Assembly: GCA_964550025.1 (NCBI GenBank)
Contig: CAZJYI010000251.1
Span: 1 to 11,727, forward strand
Direction: 5' to 3'
Origin: CAZJYI01 sp964550025
GTDB taxonomy: Bacteria; Verrucomicrobiota; Kiritimatiellia; UBA8416; CAYOBW01
Length of the DNA stretch: 11,727 bases
Numbering within the stretch: position 1 is the first letter of the stretch; every line of letters starts with the position of its first letter. Below are positions 8,801 to 11,727 of the stretch, one piece after another. The notes below the pieces were generated by a model. It had not been told where the DNA came from and did not search any database. It saw nothing but the letters and a program-made list of their open reading frames with translations. The position numbers and the translations under genes are program-made.

Positions 8801-10587
8801 TCGGCAACGAGCTGCCGAGAGCGACCATTCGCTTCTACCTCGACGGTGAGCCGGAGCCTGCCATCGACGGGGACTTCACCGAACTGCTGAGCGCCAGGTC
8901 CATCTTCGCCGAGCCATTCTCCTTCATTGCCTCCGACGAGAAAGACCGCGAGAACCAAATCAGTCTGCCGCCCGGATACAAGCAGTTGGGCGGCGATCTT
9001 TACTTCCCAATCCCGTATGCCAAGGGCTGCAAGATCACGCTGGAACCACGCTACGAACCCGGCACCACCGACAGGCACAACGTCTTCTTCTATATCATCA
9101 ACTATCGGAGCTACGAAAAGGGGACCGCCGTGGAGACGTTTTCTTCGAACCGCTATGAGGCGGCGAAAGCGCTCGCCCGAGATGTCGGCGAGCGCCTCAA
9201 CGCGCCCGGCTCGGGCATCGAGATCAACAAGACGGTTTCCGAGGAAACCATGATCAAACCCGGCGGGAAACTGTCGGTCGAGCTACCGCGCGGACCGGCA
9301 GCGGTGCGCAAACTCGTGATTCAACTGGACCCCAACGTTCCCGCCGCCGCTTTGCGTGATCTTGTCGTCACGATGTTGTTTGACGGTGAGGACACCGTTT
9401 CGTGTCCGGTCGCCGAATTGTTCGGTGGCGGCTATTTTCCGAAGGACGCACACCCCGAGAAACCCGATCCGGACGGGAGTTTCATTCGGCCGCACTGGAA
9501 CTGGAATCGCAGGGTAGAACGAAGCGGCAGGTTCTCCTGCTACTTCGTCATGCCATACCGGACGTCCGCCACCGTGGGGATCAGCAATGCAGGCGACAAT
9601 GCGGTTCCGGTCAGCGTCTCGGTTGGGGTCGGGAGTTGGACCTGGGATGACCGTTCGATGACCTTCCACGCAGACTGGCGGTCAGGTCGGACGCCCGGTC
9701 GTCCCGCCGACTGGAACTACGTTGAGATTCAGGGCCATGGAACCTATGTCGCTGATACGCTGAGCCTCCACAATCCGGTCAAGACCTGGTACGGGGAGGG
9801 AGATGAGCGTGTCTATATTGATGGTGAGTCGTTCCCTTCGCATCTTGGCACCGGGACGGAGGACTACTACGGATACGCCTGGGGCATGGCCAACATCTGG
9901 AATTCAGCCTTCATATCCGCCCCGTCGCGTGATGCGCGCGGCAAGAACGACTGGAGTGGCTATCAGACTGTTTCGCGGGAACGGATGCTTGACGCCATCC
10001 CCTTCAGGACGTCTTTGAAAATCGATATGGAGGTCGGGGTATGGTTCCCCGTGAAGGCCACCTACTCGGTCGGCACTATGTGGTATGCCCGCCCCGGTGC
10101 ATCGAGTAACAGAGGCCCCGTCTCGGTGGAGCCAGACCCGACGAAGCCTATCGTCCACGCCGGGGCTATTGAGTGCGAGTCGCTGAAGGTGCACAAGCGC
10201 TCGGCGGGAGTCGTCACGGAGGTCCAATCGCTGGCGCCGGTTGGCGCTCACCGGTTCAGCAACGGCGCTCACCTATTCGTGCGACCCTCAAAGATCGGTG
10301 GCTTTGTCGAACTGAAGGTCGGAGCCCCGGGGCGGCGGCGGATTGTTCTGCACGGGCTCAAAAGCTGGGACTACGGCATTGTACGCGTCAGCGTCAACGG
10401 CAGGGCCGCCGGGAAAGACCTCGACATGTTCAGTCAGACAATCGTGCCCACCGGCCCCATGGATCTGGGTGTTTCGGATCCTGTTGACGGCGCCTTCGTG
10501 ATCCGTTTCGAGGTCGTTGGCAAGAACCCGAAGTCGAAGCAGCCGGGGCTCTACTTCGGCCTGGACTGCATTGAGCTGCAGGAATAG
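5884..10587 (+). CDS. Exported fusion: unrecognised (alpha/alpha)-barrel-like module + GH172 (DUF2961) + C-terminal beta module
   Basis: 1567 residues from ATG 5884. A signal peptide (LTRIAAAFLIACLAYSAVAA, cleavage before ETPEK) covers residues 9-28; LIAC also fits a lipobox, so a lipoprotein is possible. Residues about 30-355 are beta-rich. Residues about 360-790 are helical with repeated aromatic and acidic motifs (FGDALWNFEFWNN, QYSAQPAAMMWFLAEMAG, WLDARQCELVQPFIWYG, THPSWGECSG), like a six-hairpin glycosidase or lyase barrel. A beta sandwich follows (about 793-880). From 889 (VTLESLLEEMV) the protein matches DUF2961/GH172: YTCKQASSWDRS, GPGCVTRIW, RFYLDGEPEP, DLYFPIPYAKGCKITLE, YIINYRSYEKGTAVE, then WYGEGDERVYIDGE and GTGTEDYYGYAW. 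Glu1305 and Glu1326 are candidate catalytic residues. Residues 1420-1567 form a beta module common at the end of such proteins. Characterised GH172 enzymes act on alpha-D-fructofuranosides or D-arabinofuranosides; the substrate here is unknown. The fusion is unusual, since GH172 proteins normally begin near VTLESLL. The 3' end lies 37 bases from the convergent fucosidase remnant. Confidence 0.9.
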   Translation: MANTGGGVLTRIAAAFLIACLAYSAVAAETPEKPRQVRIDNGRTAVTVTRESDAANVLVAAADSNGEWVPICRTLRPDFKKTPDANKLFDTSVTPHRYQANEVFTEFSVTSPSETRPQITMRGRLKGRVVAEQVLTLDREGRGVHVDVSASLDDPLLDYFLSSWEFIPEGAPDLVHSPTAKKDDRRSGPAVDQVIGDHAFHSPAVVLQKGGRYVCMIPDLATINAHAVQSPDARRTQRVARNRFSVPIVDKYYTMPTALDLNARSGLTGQPVFSYGMMDFVVGHHVRYQRINDASMVRRLENPKVRYGYDLIVGADMPEGASFQAATRHIWQRYGHTEFRDKSHLAMPFAKYVRTIYDVVSRPMPPHIQAPVQGYEDHGVFVDFEMNGKPVGGMVSPLKVLGFGDALWNFEFWNNIRDANGMVYWGERLGLPKLKERGQRIINLALEAPRNEAGFFPLVYRLRTKQWVLSSLGPSPSPKAIFDRKASVYNVVGMSKSAAHMLEYYRRCGRDPRIVDYLRPFADGLVARIDARGATPSYYTPDMKPIADLQYSAQPAAMMWFLAEMAGVTGEARYRDGAERIAGYLVKEIIPKQRWIDLEVYYSCGRNPLSYTVDELQALPIRGNLSTHWAAKGFQALYKVTRDQAHLEAGAKAVDYLTFSQASWNPHYIYTANPFGGCTVDNVDTATWLDARQCELVQPFIWYGLELGRSDLVERGIAAARASTVLINHSRHIENGIYPHVNHYGFGLGPENVNHEGHNQSAMRTHPSWGECSGIFTGLADAARSTGGGIIDLDHGFAVGTDGINLSLERRGDTVHITAKGRFARLNKPWEKPYEVELKVHGEECPVHLNGARATVERSADGPVIRCRLAPDGAVTLAEHREAGTRPQVTLESLLEEMVGRDAVARVPEPFYTCKQASSWDRSQTVVGGKNWFANRDYDRALRKEANNGRTEYVVMEDKGPGCVTRIWKPLDIGNELPRATIRFYLDGEPEPAIDGDFTELLSARSIFAEPFSFIASDEKDRENQISLPPGYKQLGGDLYFPIPYAKGCKITLEPRYEPGTTDRHNVFFYIINYRSYEKGTAVETFSSNRYEAAKALARDVGERLNAPGSGIEINKTVSEETMIKPGGKLSVELPRGPAAVRKLVIQLDPNVPAAALRDLVVTMLFDGEDTVSCPVAELFGGGYFPKDAHPEKPDPDGSFIRPHWNWNRRVERSGRFSCYFVMPYRTSATVGISNAGDNAVPVSVSVGVGSWTWDDRSMTFHADWRSGRTPGRPADWNYVEIQGHGTYVADTLSLHNPVKTWYGEGDERVYIDGESFPSHLGTGTEDYYGYAWGMANIWNSAFISAPSRDARGKNDWSGYQTVSRERMLDAIPFRTSLKIDMEVGVWFPVKATYSVGTMWYARPGASSNRGPVSVEPDPTKPIVHAGAIECESLKVHKRSAGVVTEVQSLAPVGAHRFSNGAHLFVRPSKIGGFVELKVGAPGRRRIVLHGLKSWDYGIVRVSVNGRAAGKDLDMFSQTIVPTGPMDLGVSDPVDGAFVIRFEVVGKNPKSKQPGLYFGLDCIELQE

Positions 10588-10624
10588 GCGAGACTGGGGG
10601 CCGAAGGACAGGCACGGGGGGGCA

Positions 10625-11575
10625 TCATTGACTGGCGGGCGTGAAGGTGATGCTCCGCAGGTTCATCAGGTACTTGCCCGGCGCCAGTGACTCGGCGGAG
10701 AGGCTGATCGTGACGACGTTTGAAGTGGCGACCGTGGCGGGCGGCGCTACCTCCACCGTTTTGAACGTGGTCCATCCGCCCGTGTGTTGCCGGGTAGTCG
10801 CACCAATGACCACTTCGTCGCCGATGTTGAGTTTGTACCGCGCGCCCTCGTTGCCGGGCTCAACGGCCATCTCCAGTGTGACGCTATAGCGTCCCTTTGG
10901 AAGCTGCGCCTTCCACGAGGCCACGGCATCGGCGTTCGACCAGAACCCGATGTTTGGAACGTTGTCGCTCTTGCGTTCGACCCGGATGCCACCGGACAGT
11001 GCGGCCTGCTCTGCTCGTAGCGTCAGTTTGCCATCTGCGTCGGGAGAGACCGCGTCAGAAACTTCCGGTGTGCCATCGAATTCCAGGCAGACGGTGCTGG
11101 CGTGTTCGAATGGTCGAGAGCCGGACAGGTCAATTGTGAGGACGTTGGAGGCAGTCCGTTTCACCGCCAATTCCGTGCCGCGCTCGTGGAGGGGGTGGGC
11201 CCTGCGCGTTGCAGTCACGAGTCCCGGGACGGTGATGACTCCGTCCTCCGGCCAGTCGTAGACGTGCAGGTATAGCTTGTTGTCCTTCACGGTTGAGACG
11301 CCCCAGGCCGCGCGCTTGATCGGTCCCCGGCGCGTGTTGTAGACACCCTCGCCGTTCACCTTCAGCCATTTGCCCATGGCTCTCAGTCTCTCCACCTCGA
11401 AATCCGCGAGCGTACCGTCTGCCTTGGGGCCGATGTTGAATTCGATGTTGCCGCCTTCCGACACGCAATCAAGGAGCATTCTGATGGTATCCTTCACGCT
11501 CAGGATGTTGTCGGGATGCTCGTTGCGGTTATAGCCGTATCCGCCGGGGCAAAGGCCCCACCTGCCAGTTCTATT
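10625..11575 (-). pseudogene. GH29 alpha-L-fucosidase remnant (C-terminal part, catalytic barrel missing)
   Basis: Read on the minus strand, the open frame runs from just after a TAG (11576-11578) to the TGA at 10625-10627, 316 residues. The first residues (TGRWGLCPGGYGYNRNE) already align by eye with the late part of the GH29 catalytic domain. They are followed by the family hallmark LLDCVSEGGN, FNIGPKADGTL, ERLRAMGKWLKVNGEGVYNT, then RAAWGVSTVKDNKLYLHVYDW from the C-terminal beta sandwich. About the last 140 residues form a carbohydrate-binding-like module (LTLRAEQAAL, NIGFWSNADAVASWKAQLP, GGWTTFKTVEV, YLMNLRSITFTPASQ) often attached to fucosidases and sulfatases. GH29 enzymes remove alpha-L-fucose with an Asp nucleophile located in the N-terminal barrel. 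That region (about 300 or more residues) and the signal peptide are absent. The only in-frame start noticed is a GTG at 11497, inside the conserved domain. A truncated, probably inactive gene is the best reading. An assembly join at about 11575 is the alternative. Confidence 0.8.
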
Positions 11576-11727
11576 CTATACAAAAGAAGGCGTCAGTGTC
11601 TGGAGCCTCCAGATGAATGCGAAGGACTTAACCATCTCAAACGATTCCGGGCCCTCCGTTGTAGAAACACAACATAAGGGTACCACCCTGCCATCCCGCG
11701 GACAGGCGTTTTTGCGTCTACTATTTA
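11576..11727. other. Lower-GC hairpin-rich DNA replacing the fucosidase 5' part
   Basis: Fucosidase similarity stops at the TAG 11576-11578, and the base composition drops to roughly half GC by eye. Three short inverted repeats follow: TCTGGAG/CTCCAGA around one base (11599-11613), GTTGT/ACAAC with loop AGAAAC (11658-11662/11669-11673), and AGGGT/ACCCT with loop ACC (11677-11681/11685-11689). All short minus-strand frames across it contain stops or give no recognised protein. It may be the end of an insertion sequence or of another repeat, but no transposase or target duplication is visible before the window ends. Confidence 0.45.

Noticed and set aside
7183..9078. 631-residue minus-strand open frame opposite the GH172 fusion
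   Set aside because: It has no recognisable motif, while the plus strand carries conserved GH172 signatures over the same bases. It is a shadow frame caused by GC-rich third positions.
10588..10624. Bidirectional terminator between the convergent GH172 and GH29 genes
   Set aside because: The 37-base gap is G-rich but forms no convincing stem followed by a T-run on either strand.
1..11727. CRISPR array, tRNA or rRNA genes
   Set aside because: No regularly spaced direct repeats, and no cloverleaf or ribosomal RNA signatures were seen on either strand.

Overview
The window is GC-rich (above 60 percent by eye). It carries very large secreted proteins built from adhesion-type and carbohydrate-active modules, with linkers rich in Thr-Asn. 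The lamin-tail arrays, the 'FGGTN...DGDGVPDWREYLAGTDPTN' style calcium-binding repeat, DUF2341 plus LamG proteins, and the GH172 and GH29 enzymes together point to the PVC superphylum. Kiritimatiellota, Lentisphaerota or Planctomycetota seem most likely, probably from an environmental or metagenomic source. This placement is inferred from protein style, not from a marker gene.

Layout: (1) 2-2812, plus strand: the C-terminal part of a huge lamin-tail-domain (LTD) surface protein that runs off the left edge. (2) 2813-3208: an intergenic region dominated by a roughly 280-bp imperfect inverted-repeat element with nested hairpins, resembling a paired-REP, MITE or IS200/IS605 relic. (3) 3209-5551, plus strand: a secreted DUF2341/LamG/FN3 protein with a second concanavalin-like module at its C-terminus. 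(4) 5552-5883: a second inverted repeat, AT-rich and different in sequence, followed by a hairpin-rich leader. (5) 5884-10587, plus strand: a 1567-residue exported protein that joins an unrecognised (alpha/alpha)-barrel-like module to a complete GH172 (DUF2961) furanosidase module and a C-terminal beta module. (6) 10625-11575, minus strand: the C-terminal piece of a GH29 alpha-L-fucosidase with a carbohydrate-binding-like tail; its catalytic barrel is missing. (7) 11576-11727: lower-GC, hairpin-rich DNA of unknown origin that begins exactly where the fucosidase reading frame breaks.

Taken together, the intact genes look like part of an extracellular polysaccharide attachment and degradation locus. 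The LTD and LamG proteins are plausible binding or surface components, and the GH172 fusion and the former GH29 are glycan-cleaving enzymes. The two intergenic repeats and the broken fucosidase show that the region has been reworked by mobile or repeat DNA. The items that most deserve follow-up are the GH172 fusion with its uncharacterised N-terminal half, the 2881-3162 inverted-repeat element, and the junction at about 11575.
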